From positions 42,904 to 106,903 of the forward strand of contig CAMPDV010001598.1 of NCBI GenBank assembly GCA_946699065.1: 64,000 bases of DNA, written 5' to 3'. The position numbers were made by a program, and so were the translations under genes. This DNA comes from Loxodes magnus (lineage: Eukaryota; Ciliophora; Karyorelictea; Loxodida; Loxodidae). The notes beneath the pieces are model-generated. The model searched no databases. It saw nothing but the letters and a program-made list of their open reading frames with translations, and was not told where the DNA came from. Of this stretch, positions 13,604-25,282 are shown in pieces (position 1 is the stretch's first letter; each line of letters starts with the position of its first letter).

Positions 13604-14392
13604 TCAAAGTAAGGATATCAGATAGAGGGTTAGCAAGGTTAAGCTCCATGCGCTGTCTTGCACTTGCACCTTTAATTAGTAGAATAGCATTCAGTCTTCT
13701 TCGAAGTATCCTAAACTCACTGCGCTTGAGTAGTCATAAAAATCTACTTTAGTAGCTATCTCTTTTAGTCCTTCGTTTCGCTTGTTCGATTATAAGTAAA
13801 ACTCGTTCCACAAAATCTGCAGCTCCCTAAAGTTCTGCTACTAGACGTCATTTTAATACTAGCTTTCAAGCTGAAAGTTAAACTCTTCTACTTGGAAAGT
13901 CAAAACTAGGTTGTTTTCATTAGAGCGGAAGTTCCAGTTTTCTAATAAGACTGCAATACCAATCTCACCCTTGGTTACGTTCGTTAACGAGCCTTACTTA
14001 AACTGGCAGTTATAGAGTGTTTAGTTAACTAGGTATACTGCAACCATAGTGTTCACCTAGTTCCCTAGTGAATCAATACAGTTGCTGCATTTATACTAAA
14101 TAGTCTAAAACTAGACTAACAGAGGTGACTCTTTTTATCCTTAGCATCATATATCCACAATATCAGACTTAACCTCATACTCAGCAGTATCCCAATCAAA
14201 TCCATTAGAATGATCATTCTCCTAGATATCAACAACTTTGATCTAGACTCGAGTGAAGCCACTATTAAGCTAACTGATACTGAAATCGGGAACCTCAGCA
14301 TTGTACATAAGCTTTAAGTTACTGGAGCAGACTTCTTCATTCTTAGATACTACAAGGTGGAGAAGACTGAGTAACGCGATCAATACCATCAT
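13604..14392 (-). CDS. secreted or surface protein, unknown family
   Basis: The frame gives 262 aa, ATG 14392 to TGA 13604. The N-terminus MMVLIALLSLLHLVVS is a clear signal peptide. The mature part contains several Cys (for example YKCSNCIDSL and LYNCQFK) and acidic, aromatic beta-like sequence (FDWDTAEYEVKSDIVDIW). The final residues turn hydrophobic (LTLLTLYLISLL), which could be a GPI-attachment signal. It lies head-away from the plus-strand gene that follows. I recognise no domain. A cell-surface or extracellular protein is the best guess. Confidence 0.7.
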
Positions 14393-15074
14393 TTATATTT
14401 AAAGTATTAATCAGCATATTATTAAGCCTTAGCCACCTAACTTTACTACCTTTATATGCTTCAGGCTTAGTAGGTTTACTATATTGAAGCTTAGAGAAGA
14501 AAGCGTTACTTTCTAACTACGTGGATTTATGTCATGTGATGTAAATGTGGGATTATAGGATTGAGGCTGGAGGGGAAAGAGATTGTAGGAGTTGGTGGGT
14601 TGTTAAGGAGTGGAATGAGGGAGAGAAGTGGATAAGTTAAGAGGTTAGGATGATGGTTAGTTAGGAGTTTGGGGAGTTGCTAGCTAAATTGATTGCCAGC
14701 TGCTTAATAGTCTCAATAGAGCTGTCATTTATACAAGGGTAAGGTAAAGTGAGTATAGAAGAAGAGAGGAGAACAAGTAGACTTCAGTTATCTAACTCTA
14801 TATGAAGCTTTAAGGGTTTAAAAGCCATATTGGTTATATAAGTAATTAGCTAATCAGCAGGTATTTAAGGGGAGACTAGAAGCATTTATTTTATACTCCC
14901 TAAAGCTACTTAAGTAGATGTATTAAATAGGTAAAAGCAGCTATTTGCTTATCTACATCTTACTGGTATAAATAGACATGTCAAAGCAATTAAGGATAGA
15001 AAGAGGTTATGAAGTGCATGTTAAGCTTTAAGTATCTAGAGTTGATATGTTGGGTTCCTAGTTGGGTTAGATGC
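14393..15074. other. upstream spacer, nothing recognised
   Basis: Purine-rich, with GGAG/GTTGG words around 14560-14660. No RNA gene or domain was seen. It probably contains promoters for the flanking divergent genes. Confidence 0.35.
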
Positions 15075-15735
15075 ATGAAATGGTATCAGAATGAAAGCGA
15101 AAGGAGGTTATTGGAAGGTTAAAAAGGGTTCTTTTTGTTCTTCGTTTTATAGTTAACTAAGTCGCTGACAGTAAATAGTCGTGGTATCATTTTAAACCGT
15201 AAGGAGAGAAGCGGCTAAAATCACTTAGTCGAACCTCAATTAAAGAGTTATAATATTTAATGAAGATCGGAAATGGAGAAATAATGCAATATCAAAGAAA
15301 CTGGACGAGGTTATTAAGAAGGATAAAAAGCTTGATATCCTTTAGTAGTTTTAAACTCTCGAAAAAGTAGAACAACTTGAATATACAATGACAGTTATTG
15401 AGTCACCTTAGAATTCCAAATACGCAAAAAGTATCTTTAGGTCTACTCACGAAGCTGAAATAGCTTCACAGTGAATCTTCTAATACACAATCATGAAGCT
15501 TTCTTGTAAAGACACCATTAAAAAACCTGTCCTTATCAAGCTTCTTCAAGGATTAGAAATGCCTTCATGAAGCCAATACTTCTATGTTTGTCTTCCGAGT
15601 AGTAAACATCAATATATCTCCTTCCATTCGCCGACCCGGCTCTGGTTCTATAAGAATACCGATTAGCAATCAACGACTATAAGGGTTCTAACTAGCATGT
15701 CTACTCCATTTCGCTTCCTTTTCGATAATTGTTGA
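15075..15735 (+). CDS. unknown protein, tentative one-intron model
   Basis: From about 15270 a Lys/Glu/Asp-rich frame is clear (WRNNAISKKLDEVIKKDKKL, then FRSTHEAEIASQW with TGA as Trp) and ends at TGA 15733-15735. Upstream, a different frame from ATG 15075 fits if a 19-nt GT...AG intron at 15246-15264 is removed, which makes the length a multiple of three (213 aa). The N-terminus has a short hydrophobic run and then a basic linker. No family was recognised. The intron and the start are both uncertain, and two other frames also look plausible upstream. Confidence 0.4.
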
Positions 15736-15894
15736 AGTCACCTCCCCTCTCCAGTCTTACGAAGATACCAAGGTACTGCTACTTTCTTCTAACCTCTCTT
15801 GAAATTACCCTTATCCTATCCTACCTTAGTCTTATTTCTTATCCCTTCCAATTAAACTAGGAGAAGAGAAATTAATCGCATAAGCATAAATAAA

Positions 15895-17388
15895 ATGGGC
15901 TGTTGTAGTGCTAAAAAGAAGAAATCAGATCATAAGGATAAAACCAGCAAGTAAGCAAAAGACAATGAGGGTAGCAAGGATGCTGATATCAATGCCCCTT
16001 AAGAGCAAAAGGAAGATGCATAAGCTGAGTAAAAATAGGAGAACTAGGAGGTTAGAGTTCAGGAGATTGAGGTCTAAGAGAAAGTAACCGAAAGCAAGCA
16101 GCAAAAGAGTATTAATAATAGTCAGCATTCGAAACCTCCAGTGACTAATAGCAGCTAAGACAATTAAGCTTAGCAAGTTCCGTAAGTAAAGGCATAAAAT
16201 TATAGCGCTCGATAAGAAGCGGCTAAAACAAGAGGCAGTTCTCAAGGCTTTATAAGTAAAAGCGAAAAACTGTCACTGAATTTCTAGGGAACTCCTCAGG
16301 AAATTCAACTTGCAGTTGATCAGTTTTGCTTCAACCTAAGCAAAACCAGTCCTAAGCAGGTAGAGCTCTAGAACTTCAGCGAAGAATAGAACCTAGACAA
16401 ATTTCCTGATTTTAAGTATTAGCTTATCTAAGCTTTGAGCTTCTAAAGTCAAAGGAATTAAAACTAAACTATAGGGTAAGAAATAAAGAACCTAGTGATT
16501 TTTGACTACAAGGCTGGGATATTTAACGCTATAGTGGATGACATTCTATTAGCTTGTCCTAATATTGAAGATCTTTACATTCACTCAGAAGGTATCTATG
16601 AGTCTTAGGGATTAAGTGATGAGCAAGTTCATAACTTAGAGCATCTGAAGAGACTTCAGAAGATAAACTTGTGTGGTAATATAAAGGGAAGTTATCTGAA
16701 CTACTGTAAGGACTAGAAACTCAAGTCTATTCAATTAAACAGCAACACGGTCGAAGAAATAATAGAGCCTTATTTCAGTGCTAAGGGAGAAAGTATTGAA
16801 GAGCTTATCATTTAAGATATTAAGTACAGTTCTTCAGTCATTTAGAAATGTCCTAACTTAAGTTAACTAGAGCTAGTATAGACCAAAAATCAACTGGAAG
16901 ATCAGGATATCTAGTCGTTACTAAACTGCCCTAAAAACCTAGTTCAACTTAAGTTGATTAACATGGATCAGATCTCCACTAAATTCTTCGAGTAGCTGCT
17001 AAGTAAAAAGCATCCAGAGTTACAGATTCTGAACTTGACTGGATGCAAGTAGCTATCAGAAAGTTGCATCTCGTTAATTACATAAAATTGCCCAAAGCTA
17101 CTGAAACTCTGGCTTTGTAAGTGCGTTCACCTAACAAACGAAGCTATACAAGAGTTACTCATAAACTCAAAGCAGTTAATCTAACTCAGTCTGGAAGATC
17201 TAAACGTGAACAGTTCATGTCTGATATACGATGAGAAGAAAACACCATTTTAGAAGAAAAACTAAGGGATCAGTTTGCCAGTATGGAAAAAGCTGGCAAT
17301 ATTGGATGTTAGCAACTGTAAAGGGATAAGCTAACAATACACGAACTATATAAAGAACCAATTTCCGAATGTCACCATAAGGTAGTGA
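15895..17388 (+). CDS. leucine-rich-repeat protein with MGCC lipid-anchor N-terminus
   Basis: The frame gives 497 aa, ATG 15895 to TGA 17386-17388. It starts MGCCSAKKKK: Gly2 next to Cys3-Cys4 and a Lys run is the pattern of N-myristoylated, palmitoylated, membrane-tethered proteins. Residues 10-150 are a disordered Gln/Lys/Glu-rich linker. From about residue 190 come AMN1/F-box-type LRRs, for example LQILNLTGCKQLSESCISLI and LLKLWLCKCVHLTNEAI. There is no F-box. Such LRR arcs bind proteins; I infer a membrane-associated adaptor. The stop is TGA right after a TAG (Gln) codon. No intron is needed. Confidence 0.85.
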
Positions 17389-18493
17389 AACTCTTACTTA
17401 TTAGTTAACTCTGTCTTAATCATTTTAAGCATATAATAATACCTTAAACCTAATTAACGCCTTAGTCGCTATCATACGCTCTAAGATGGATAGCTCCAGA
17501 CTATAATAGTCATAATTATAGGAAGGAGCATCGGGATAGTTTGATGGATATTACTTAGTAGATATTGAAGATACTTAGGATTAAGGACTTATAGTACTTC
17601 AGTGTCATAGAAGGCTTTTAGCTAAGGATGGTTAATATGGAGTGATGTTAGAAGTAAGGAGCTCTAAGTGAGAAGCTAGTAAGCAGAGTATAGAGAGTAC
17701 TAGGAGGAAAGAAGATTACTTAAGAAGCCTCTGAGTAGTCAACCTCTAACACTCTATTAAAGAAGCTGAGAAGAGAAAAGTATATCAGTAGATTGATCCA
17801 AGCATATATAACGAGACATTAAATCATCTCAGTTTGCATTCTTCATCTAATCATTTAAAAACCTAAGGTTAGGGTTACTAAGACAGGGATAAAAGATAAC
17901 CAATAACCTCATTAAAAAGGAATCAGAAATTGAAAATTAGATTAATAATAAAGTCCTGCTCATCTTTTCTTTCCCGAGGGATGCTTCGACTCGTAAAACA
18001 TGACATATCTGTTAACCATTGGGTCGAATTTTCGAAAGGCAAACTTTGTAGCAGCTTAGTTGGTTGTCTTCCTCATTGTATAATAAAAGCCAGTTTGAAC
18101 CGAGCTCAGAAGCTTAATGAAGATTCTTCTAGGCTTAGGTGCCATCTTTTCTATATATTCTACTTTAAAGTGAGAAAGTCTTTTTGAAGGTCCCTTCTGC
18201 TAATTAAACATGCTCGATGCTTTAACCTTCCAGCTTCTTTTTCGTCCGCTGGTGAAGGAAACCGCTCGTTCCTTTCAAGTCTTCATTTCTAAGATTCTCA
18301 CTTCAACACGCTAGCTCTAAACTTGCTGTTAGTTATATCACTGGTAGTAAAATAAACTTCAGCAGGTTCAGACTGAATAACTGGGTATGACCAGTAAAAC
18401 CTTTAAAAGCCTATAAGGAAAACTAATAGCGAGACATTAGGCTGACTATAAGGCAGCAAACATAGAAGACTGATGAAGCAATCAAGTACACAA
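17389..18493. other. unresolved, weak coding signal
   Basis: I could not assign a frame. A segment at about 18200-18350 has higher GC and Ser/Arg-like codons but no recognisable domain or RNA structure. The 5' region of the next plus-strand gene must lie at the right end. Confidence 0.3.
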
Positions 18494-19596
18494 ATGATCG
18501 AAGGACAAGAGAAAAGCGAACTCTCAACTCTATCGAGACAATCAATCAACAATAGTAAACACATCAAACATAAGCAATCTAAACTAGCAATCTAACTACA
18601 TACTACTAGCTTCGTATAGTATGAGGTTGGGGTTTATATCATAAGCTTCTATAATTAACTGATTTATCTTATAAAGTAGCAAGGTTTTATATATAGTGGT
18701 ATAACTAAAGTCTTTAAAGCCTTAAATATAGAAAAGAGTAAGAAGGTAGTTGAAGGTTCTATGGTCAAAGTAGGTTGGAGCTAGTTATTACTAGAGGTAA
18801 GTTAAGGGATAAGAAAATGGGAAGGATAGAGCTAAGTGAGCATGTTTCATTGGCAGATATGAGAGGGTAGTACTAGGAAGGATAAATTTAATGTATGCAG
18901 AATGAAGGAAATTGGATTATTGTAGAAAGTCTGGTTTTAAGGCTTTTACTAAATATATGATGAAGTGATTTTAATGATGATGATTTGGATGATTGGAAAG
19001 CATAGTGGAGATTTGATTGCTTCAAATGGCGTATTTAAGATTTGGAAACAACTTAAGATAGGAATGACAGAAGGCTTTTATAAAGAGATAGAGTAACTAC
19101 TGAAGAGAGCTCTTAAGTCAACTAAGTTTAAAGGGAAAAATACGAGATAACTAAGTTAATATGGTAGTGGAAGATAAACCTTGACTAGAGAATAGTTTGG
19201 AAAAATAGGAGGACAAATTTGAGGTCTAGAAGTACTAGTTTTAAGAAGAGTTCGATATCAAAGGTAAAATAAGATCATTAGAATAGCACTGAGACGACTA
19301 AAAAAGTTATTTCTTAAGATTAAAGCATCATGAAGTCGGTTAACGACTGCATATACGTATTTTTTTAATCGAAACAAAGATCTCTTATTATCTTGATCGG
19401 TACATTAGACTAAACTATAGCAACACTTAGACTTAGTAAACAGGTATAATCAAATGTAGTATACTATAGCATGAAGAAAGAATAGAAGGTTAATTATAGT
19501 ACACTTTTCCTTATATTCTATGAACATAAATCAAAGGCTGGGCTTTTGGTCAAATGCTTGTTATAACTTATTTTCGAGTTTCTGGCTTTATAGTGA
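18494..19596 (+). CDS. unknown protein with a 17-nt intron and an internal TGA-TGA
   Basis: Exon 1 starts at ATG 18494 (MIEGQEKSELSTLSRQSINN). It gives globular sequence (YEVGVYIISFYNQLIYLIKQ, then KVVEGSMVKVGWSQLLLE) up to 18796. A 17-nt intron GTAAGTTAAGGGATAAG (18797-18813) joins it in frame to KMGRIELSEHVSLADMRGQY. At 18958-18963 two consecutive TGA codons occur. Read as stop, the protein is 149 aa. Read as Trp-Trp, it continues through an acidic stretch (SDFNDDDLDDWKAQWRF) to TGA 19594, giving 361 aa. The acidic continuation argues for read-through, or for a second gene starting nearby. No family was recognised. Confidence 0.55.
18797..18813 (+). other. 17-nt spliceosomal intron
   Basis: The sequence GTAAGTTAAGGGATAAG begins GTAAG and ends AG. 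Removing it joins two good coding frames of the plus-strand gene starting at 18494. It has the same length as the introns at 20129, 36853 and 57709. Confidence 0.6.
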
Positions 19597-19746
19597 TATC
19601 TCAACTTACAGCATGAATACCGAAGTCCTCTAAGCAACCAAGAAGCTAAATATTACAAATCATACTCCCTATAGACAGAAACTCCTTAAGTCAATCTTTT
19701 ATCTCAAAAAATCATTCAAACCATCAGCTTATAAACCACCTTTCAA

Positions 19747-20504
19747 TCATGCTTTCTAACCCCGCTACATATCATATAGAAGCTTAATCTTAGTCTTAAA
19801 AAAACGGGACTTAGTTAATTTGATTTCCATTTAATGTTTAAGAAAGTATTAAGAAAAAGTGGCTAGTTCACGTTGAACTATGTCTATTTGTCTTTCTATA
19901 TGAAAGATTTCTTTTTCTTGGTTTATTCTCTCCCTGTCAGCATTTTGAGGCGAGATCTACCTGCTTTTAACAAAGTCTACCATTTCGTTATACTTCTCCT
20001 AGAACTTCGCCTGCTTTTCTTACAGTTTCGTTTGAAGCCACTCCAACTCCTATTTTAACGTCTTTTGATGCCAGTTGGTGAAACTTGGTTGCTCCTTCTT
20101 TAGGTTCTCTTCATATTACTCATAGACACTGAATAGAGACCTTACTTTCCAATATACTCAAGTGTAGCCATCTAAGCATTATCTCCTTTCCTCTTACCAG
20201 TTTTTATGACTCTTACATATCCTCCCGTATTTTCTCGGAAGCGAGGAAGCAACTCATCAAAAACTTTACTAACGAGATCAGTTCTATAAAGCACAGATCC
20301 TATATACTTCGAAGCTAATGGTCTATCATACCTTTTGGAGTAAGTAATAACCTTCCCAGCCAGTTTTGAAGCAGCTTTAGCTTTAGTAATGGTAGTCTGA
20401 ATACGCTCGTGTTCGACTAGAGAAGTGACTAAGTTTCTCAGAAGATGGTTTCTAGCCTAGTGAGGCCTGCTCATTTACTTAAACCTTCTAACCTTATGTC
20501 TCAT
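19747..20504 (-). CDS. mrpl17: ribosomal protein bL17, probably mitochondrial, with C-terminal coiled-coil extension
   Basis: ATG 20504 starts MRHKVRRFKQMSRPHQARNH, followed by LLRNLVTSLVEHERIQTTIT and KAKAASKLAGKVITYSKRYD, the universal bL17 core that packs near the exit of the large ribosomal subunit. After TLEYIG a 17-nt intron (20129-20145) must be removed. The frame then continues with about 120 residues of acidic coiled coil and ends at TGA 19747. Total coding length minus the intron is 741, giving 246 aa. bL17 is bacterial/organellar, so a nuclear eukaryotic copy should serve the mitochondrial ribosome. The extension is much longer than bacterial L17 and typical of mitoribosomal proteins. 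No clear presequence is visible. Confidence 0.9.
20129..20145 (-). other. 17-nt spliceosomal intron in bL17
   Basis: On the minus strand this is GTAAGGTCTCTATTCAG. The L17 core lies in one frame upstream and an unmistakable Glu/Lys coiled coil in another downstream. Excising exactly these 17 bases joins them (GGA AA|T GTC) and makes the gene length a multiple of three. Confidence 0.85.
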
Positions 20505-20913
20505 TTTGGTTTATTTAATTGAGATTTCAAGTCTCCTAATTAAATAGAAGCACAAGTCTCAGTATAGCCAACTAGCTTTAACTAGGGTATAGTGAGCAAG
20601 TAGTTGAGGGTAAATGTAGAAGTAGGTTAGTTTGGAAGGAAAGCTAGAGATGAGAGAGTTGTCTGCTTATTGTGAAAGCATCTCAGTCAAATGGGGTAAA
20701 TAAGAAGCGTTTGAGTTATAGGACCAAAGCTAAGTGATTGAGAGGTGTCATAAGATAGTTAACTGAAGTTAAGATAAGAGAGGAGAGGTAAGGAGAATAG
20801 GTCAAGTATGATAATAGGGAGAATAAAATGCCAAGGAAGTAGAGATGGTAAAACTTCTGAGTCAGAAAGGAATTATTGACTATAGTTTACTTACTAACTA
20901 AGTAAAACTTAGA

Positions 20914-21321
20914 ATGACTGTAATATGCAAATCGAAATAGCTTTAAGCATTCTATGGTTATAAGGGAATATTGATGTGCTGTCTTGCTGGTAGTTAAGGA
21001 AGAGAGTCTTTAAAAATTAGAGTATTTGAAAGAGTGAAAAAAAAGAGGAAGTCACTAGGTTCTTAGAACGCTCAAACTGGATAGATTCTTAAGCGTTGGA
21101 AGAAAGAAGATTGCTATCAATGGTCGGATGATGAACTTTAGATTTACAAGCGTTTTTGGTAATAAAGGTGTAAATAATGTTGTCTCTTAGCAATCATCTC
21201 AGAGTATAATAATGAAAGAGGTTACAACTCATTGATTACGAATTAAATGCAAGCTAATCGCTCTCACTCTACTTATATCAATAAAGCTCTAAACTTACTT
21301 TTCTTAAGTAGGCCAAAATGA
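20914..21321 (+). CDS. small basic protein, tentative
   Basis: This frame runs from ATG 20914 to TGA 21319-21321, 135 aa. It contains a Lys/Arg patch (RVFERVKKKRKSLGSQ) followed by RWKKEDCYQWSDDELQIYKR, where regularly spaced Trp and acidic residues loosely recall a Myb/SANT helix. I would not assign the domain. No TGA is used as Trp. Start and end rest only on reading quality, and the frame also stays open beyond the TGA. About 190 bases downstream, a short minus-strand frame (about 21700-21510, ending YLVAKAEQLMKKDLEVQIRD...) also looks coding. Confidence 0.4.
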
Positions 21322-21906
21322 GAAGCTAAAGAGTAACCCAAAAATGAGCTTGTGTTAAGACAGTCTGATTTTTAGTGTTAGAACAGTTGGATATTGATCT
21401 TCAACTCAGTCACAAGGATAGCACTCTCAATGTCTTAAAGGTTCTAAAGGATGCTAAATCAAAGATTAGAGAGTGTCTTAAGAGTCTTCATGTCACTTAT
21501 CATCTAAAGGCTTAATACTCATCTCGAATTTGCACTTCTAAGTCCTTTTTCATCAGCTATTCAGCTTTCGCTACCAAATAGAGAGTCTCTACCTATTTAT
21601 AGTACTAATCAATCTTATCTTCCTAGTAAGAAGCTTTCCTACTAACCAGTATATCTTTAATATCTAACTTGCCTATAAAGGAAAACTGGGAATTGAAAAG
21701 ACATGCTTAATCAGCTAGACAGAGCTTAAAATATCAACAAACTAGTTGGGAGTGAAATGGTTGAAGGTGGAATGGCTCGATATGGCTCTATACTGGGTAA
21801 GTTAAAAATTAAGAAGAAGAAACGAAATTTGAAGCTTAAAGATACCCAATCCTTGAAATTTAGGTATAGAAGTAATTTATAAAAGCGAAACTGTTGAGAG
21901 CATTCA

Positions 21907-22569
21907 TCAAGCTTGCTTCCATTTCGCATTTTTCATGACAAAGGGACGAGAGAAAAACCTATCAGATTTTCTATAACTAGCCAGGTTCTAATTCTGTAGT
22001 ACTCTTTCTCTATGAGCAACTAACTCAGATGGTAGATCTCCACTTAGAGCTTCAAAGAGATCGCATAGTTCTACCAAAGATAAATCAGCAATAGTTAGTT
22101 TACCAATGAGGTATTATTTGGTACCTAGGAACTTAATCATTCTAGCAAGTTAACCTCTTGCTGTCTAGATTGCTCCTTAGATTTTGCTTTCGAATTCTGG
22201 GCTATAACAAGTCATGCCCAGAGGAGTTCTGATATCCTAAATTTCATACCAACACATATCAACCAGTGCCTTCTCTTCAGGTGTCTCTCCTAGCAACTAA
22301 GGTCCATACTTATTTGCTATATACCTAACAATCGCCGTGCTTTAGCTTATCCTAACATCCCCATCATAAAGATAAGGCAAATTAGGAAAATCCAATGGCT
22401 TTGACTACTTAACACTTAACCAGCACTCAGTGGAAAAATCAGGTGCATCTCCCTACTCGTAAAGCTCCATAGTATACTTAACTCCTAGAAGTTCCAGCAA
22501 GCTTTTAGAAACTTCAACTAGTCCTCTTATTTTCCAATACCCTAGTACGATTCCTCCTGATTACTCCAT
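21907..22569 (-). CDS. glutathione S-transferase, mu-type
   Basis: The frame gives 220 aa, ATG 22569 to TGA 21907, the usual cytosolic GST length. The thioredoxin-like N-domain starts GGIVLGYWKIRGLVEVSKSL, with the catalytic Tyr in GYWKIRG as in mu-class enzymes. Next come FPNLPYLYDGDVRISQSTAI (cis-Pro glutathione-binding loop plus the QS/E motif) and the helical C-domain with GKLTIADLSLVELCD. The C-terminus FVMKNAKWKQA matches the class's typical PFxxKNAKW tail. It conjugates glutathione to electrophiles in the cytosol. A second TGA follows the stop immediately in frame. Confidence 0.93.
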
Positions 22570-22812
22570 TTTACTAGCCAAAGGGATATAAAAAGGCTAT
22601 TTGATAGGTAATATAAAAGCCCTATATGAGCTTAGATAGAATGGAGTCGAGCTTTACCTGTCGAAGGTAAAGGTAGTGACTTACTTGAAGTAGAAAGCTT
22701 CAAGTACTGTAGGTTGATTTGATTTTGAACCTTAAGAGCTAAGTTAAAGGATAGTCACTGGCTATATGTGTTATGATTAGTGCACTTGGGAGTTAATGAT
22801 TGAGCTTATAAG

Positions 22813-23193
22813 TCAATTCTGAGATGGCAAAGAAAGGTTCTGAATACTACCCAACATCCACCAGTTTAGCTTTGGCAATTTATTAAGTCAGCTACTAGCA
22901 TAGTCAAGCACTTTGCTATGACCCATACCAATCAGTTAGTTGCTACTAGTAAAATACCAGACTTCATAATAAAACTAGCCTTGCTCTTGATCAACGGAAG
23001 GAATTTCAGCTAAATGTCCTTTCACTTTCCTATCAGAGCGCTGAAACTTAAAGTTTAGGCTTCAGTTTTGACAGCTTAGATTAAGGTTTTATATCAGTCA
23101 AGAAGGAAAAGAAGACTGAGGTATGAAACAGGTAAAGTCAGAGTCAAAAGTACCGACATAAGAGAGCGAGAGTTTGGTAACATTGTAAGACAT
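22813..23193 (-). CDS. small protein of unknown function
   Basis: ATG 23193 to TGA 22813-22815 gives 126 aa, a multiple of three with no intron. The start is MSYNVTKLSLSYVGTFDSDF; the middle (GHLAEIPSVDQEQGQFYYEV) and the end (LNWWMLGSIQNLSLPSQN) are rich in aromatic residues and beta-like, as in SPRY or FNIP-type folds, but I cannot assign one. It sits 243 bases upstream of the GST gene on the same strand. Confidence 0.6.
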
Positions 23194-25282
23194 GGTAGTG
23201 CTTCGTTTAGGTGATAGACTATAAGACATAATGATGTCATAGATTAGACCGAAAAGTCATTTGATGGGGTAGAAAAAGAGAGTACTGTAGATAGCTTATA
23301 CAGCAGTACTAAAGCAATATCATGGCTATGGAGTGTATTATTCAAATATATAAGGTGTACTCTATCCTCTTTTTACGTCTAGATACCCTTTATTTCAACT
23401 AAAGTAGAAAGGAAGAAAAGCTTTAAGCTATTGTTGATTGATTCTGAGTAATAATGGCATTTTATCAATAGAGCTTCTAGGGGTATTTTAGAGTTAGTAT
23501 CCACCAGATGTTTATGGTGCTAATATCTAAATATCTATGATTACAGACTAAGGCTTTAATAGATAATCAGTCCCTCTTTTGCTTCTAAGATTCATCCCTT
23601 TTAAGAACAGCAAACAACTTAATCTAGACTAACCTACTACAGACCACAGCGTTAAAATTAATCTACCTTCTTACTTTATATTATTAGTGAAGATCGTTTT
23701 TAGACTGATTAATATTAGTCTTATCTAAATATCTTATCAGCATTTTAATCACTAGCTATGATAGTTTTGGCTTCTTTGTTATGATAGATTTATCTTAGCA
23801 ACTATCCTAGATATTAAGATTGATGGTGCTAAAGAATAAAATTTGCCTCTATTTTTGTCTGGAATGTTCGCAGCTTAGATCCAACCTTTTATTCCTAGAT
23901 CTTTCATAATAACGATTAATTGGGTCTAACGCTAATCTTTGTACCCCTTCTGTCTAAATTAAGAAAGCTATGCATATCAATCTGATAAGCTAATTATAGT
24001 CCAAACTATAAGTAGTTCAGATATGCCTATAGCTTGCTTTTATATATGCCTATCAAAGTCTTTTTTCACTCCTTATCTAAGTTACTTATACTACTCTTAT
24101 ACATAGTCACTTCCACTGATATTTATGGTATTAAACATCTTCGATCTTAAAAGTATCTCTCACCTTCAAATTTCGCAATATCCAGTACAAACTCACTATC
24201 TACTTCACGATACTTACCCGATTTCATACCTTCAATATTCTTAATACTGCTACCATATAAAGCTTTGCTTGTTTTCCATTTGTGGCTTTGAAATGATTCT
24301 TGAGTCTTGATGCAGTTTAATGAACTGTTTAAATGACTAAGAAGCTAGCAATTCTAAGAGCTTTACTAATCATTTAATCTGGATTTTGAGCTTCGATTTT
24401 TATAGCTTATAGGATTTATTTTCTCCCATCATCTGATCTAGCTTATTTATTGGCCATTTTATAAGCTTGACTTATCCTTTGTATCTTCTATCTATTTTGA
24501 AAAGCATTCTAGACTCATCCGACTAGGATGCCATTTATTGAATTGAACCCTTTATTGGTAGATAAGAAGAATCAAGGAGATTTTTATCGTTTAGCGGTTC
24601 GTTTTTGAAGCAATAGCTTTTACTCCCTCAACTATTTAACTTCCTACCTTTAGTTTTAAAAACGTTCCTATTTATCCTTCTTAAGTCCTGGAAATCGTAC
24701 CTTTACTAGTCAGAATTGAATAAACTTCCTTTAGCTTAATTTACAGAACAGCGCTAATTTAAAGGGCTAGAAGTTCCATAGCCTTCTATCATATAGCTAG
24801 TTTGCCTTTTAAGTTTGAAAACTTGAGATCAGATTGTTTCAGATTAGAATCCAATTTAAAGATCTCGACTCATTGCTTGGTTTATCTTAATATACCAGTT
24901 CAAATAATCAACGTCAGTTCCTATTTTGTTTGAAGGAGCTTATTTATCTATTGCCCTGTATTCGCTTGATAAAAGAGGATCTATAATAGCGAGGTATAGA
25001 TCCTGCTATTGCTTCTTCGTACCTCGTTAGATCTGAAGGTTTTAGTCCTTCTTGTTAGAGGCTTCTTATGTGTTTCAAATAAGCTAATAAGCAGTTTTCC
25101 AGCTATGGCTTATCTTCCCGTAGCTTAATTTTAAGAGTCTAGATATACCCGATTATAGGTAAACCGTAGTTAGGGTTAAATTTTAAAAGCAGACTTAAAG
25201 CGTTCAATTGCTTCAGTTTTTAGAAGTTACCTGGTTTATAGAGAGTCATCCTTGTTTTTCAACGCTTTGACTTATTCAGACC
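23194..25282 (-). other. unresolved minus-strand coding region, at least one gene
   Basis: A clean stretch from about 25000 down to 24380 reads in one frame as charged, hydrophilic sequence (DPLLSSEYRAIDKQAPSNKI, then LPIKGSIQQMASQSDESRML). A second block at about 24330-24130 continues in another frame (GMKSGKYREVDSEFVLDIAK), probably joined by a short intron (a GTAAAG...CTAG candidate near 24360). Upstream, about 25250-24950, two frames compete. I cannot place the start, stop or all introns and recognise no family. 23260-23850 has no convincing signal. Confidence 0.4.
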
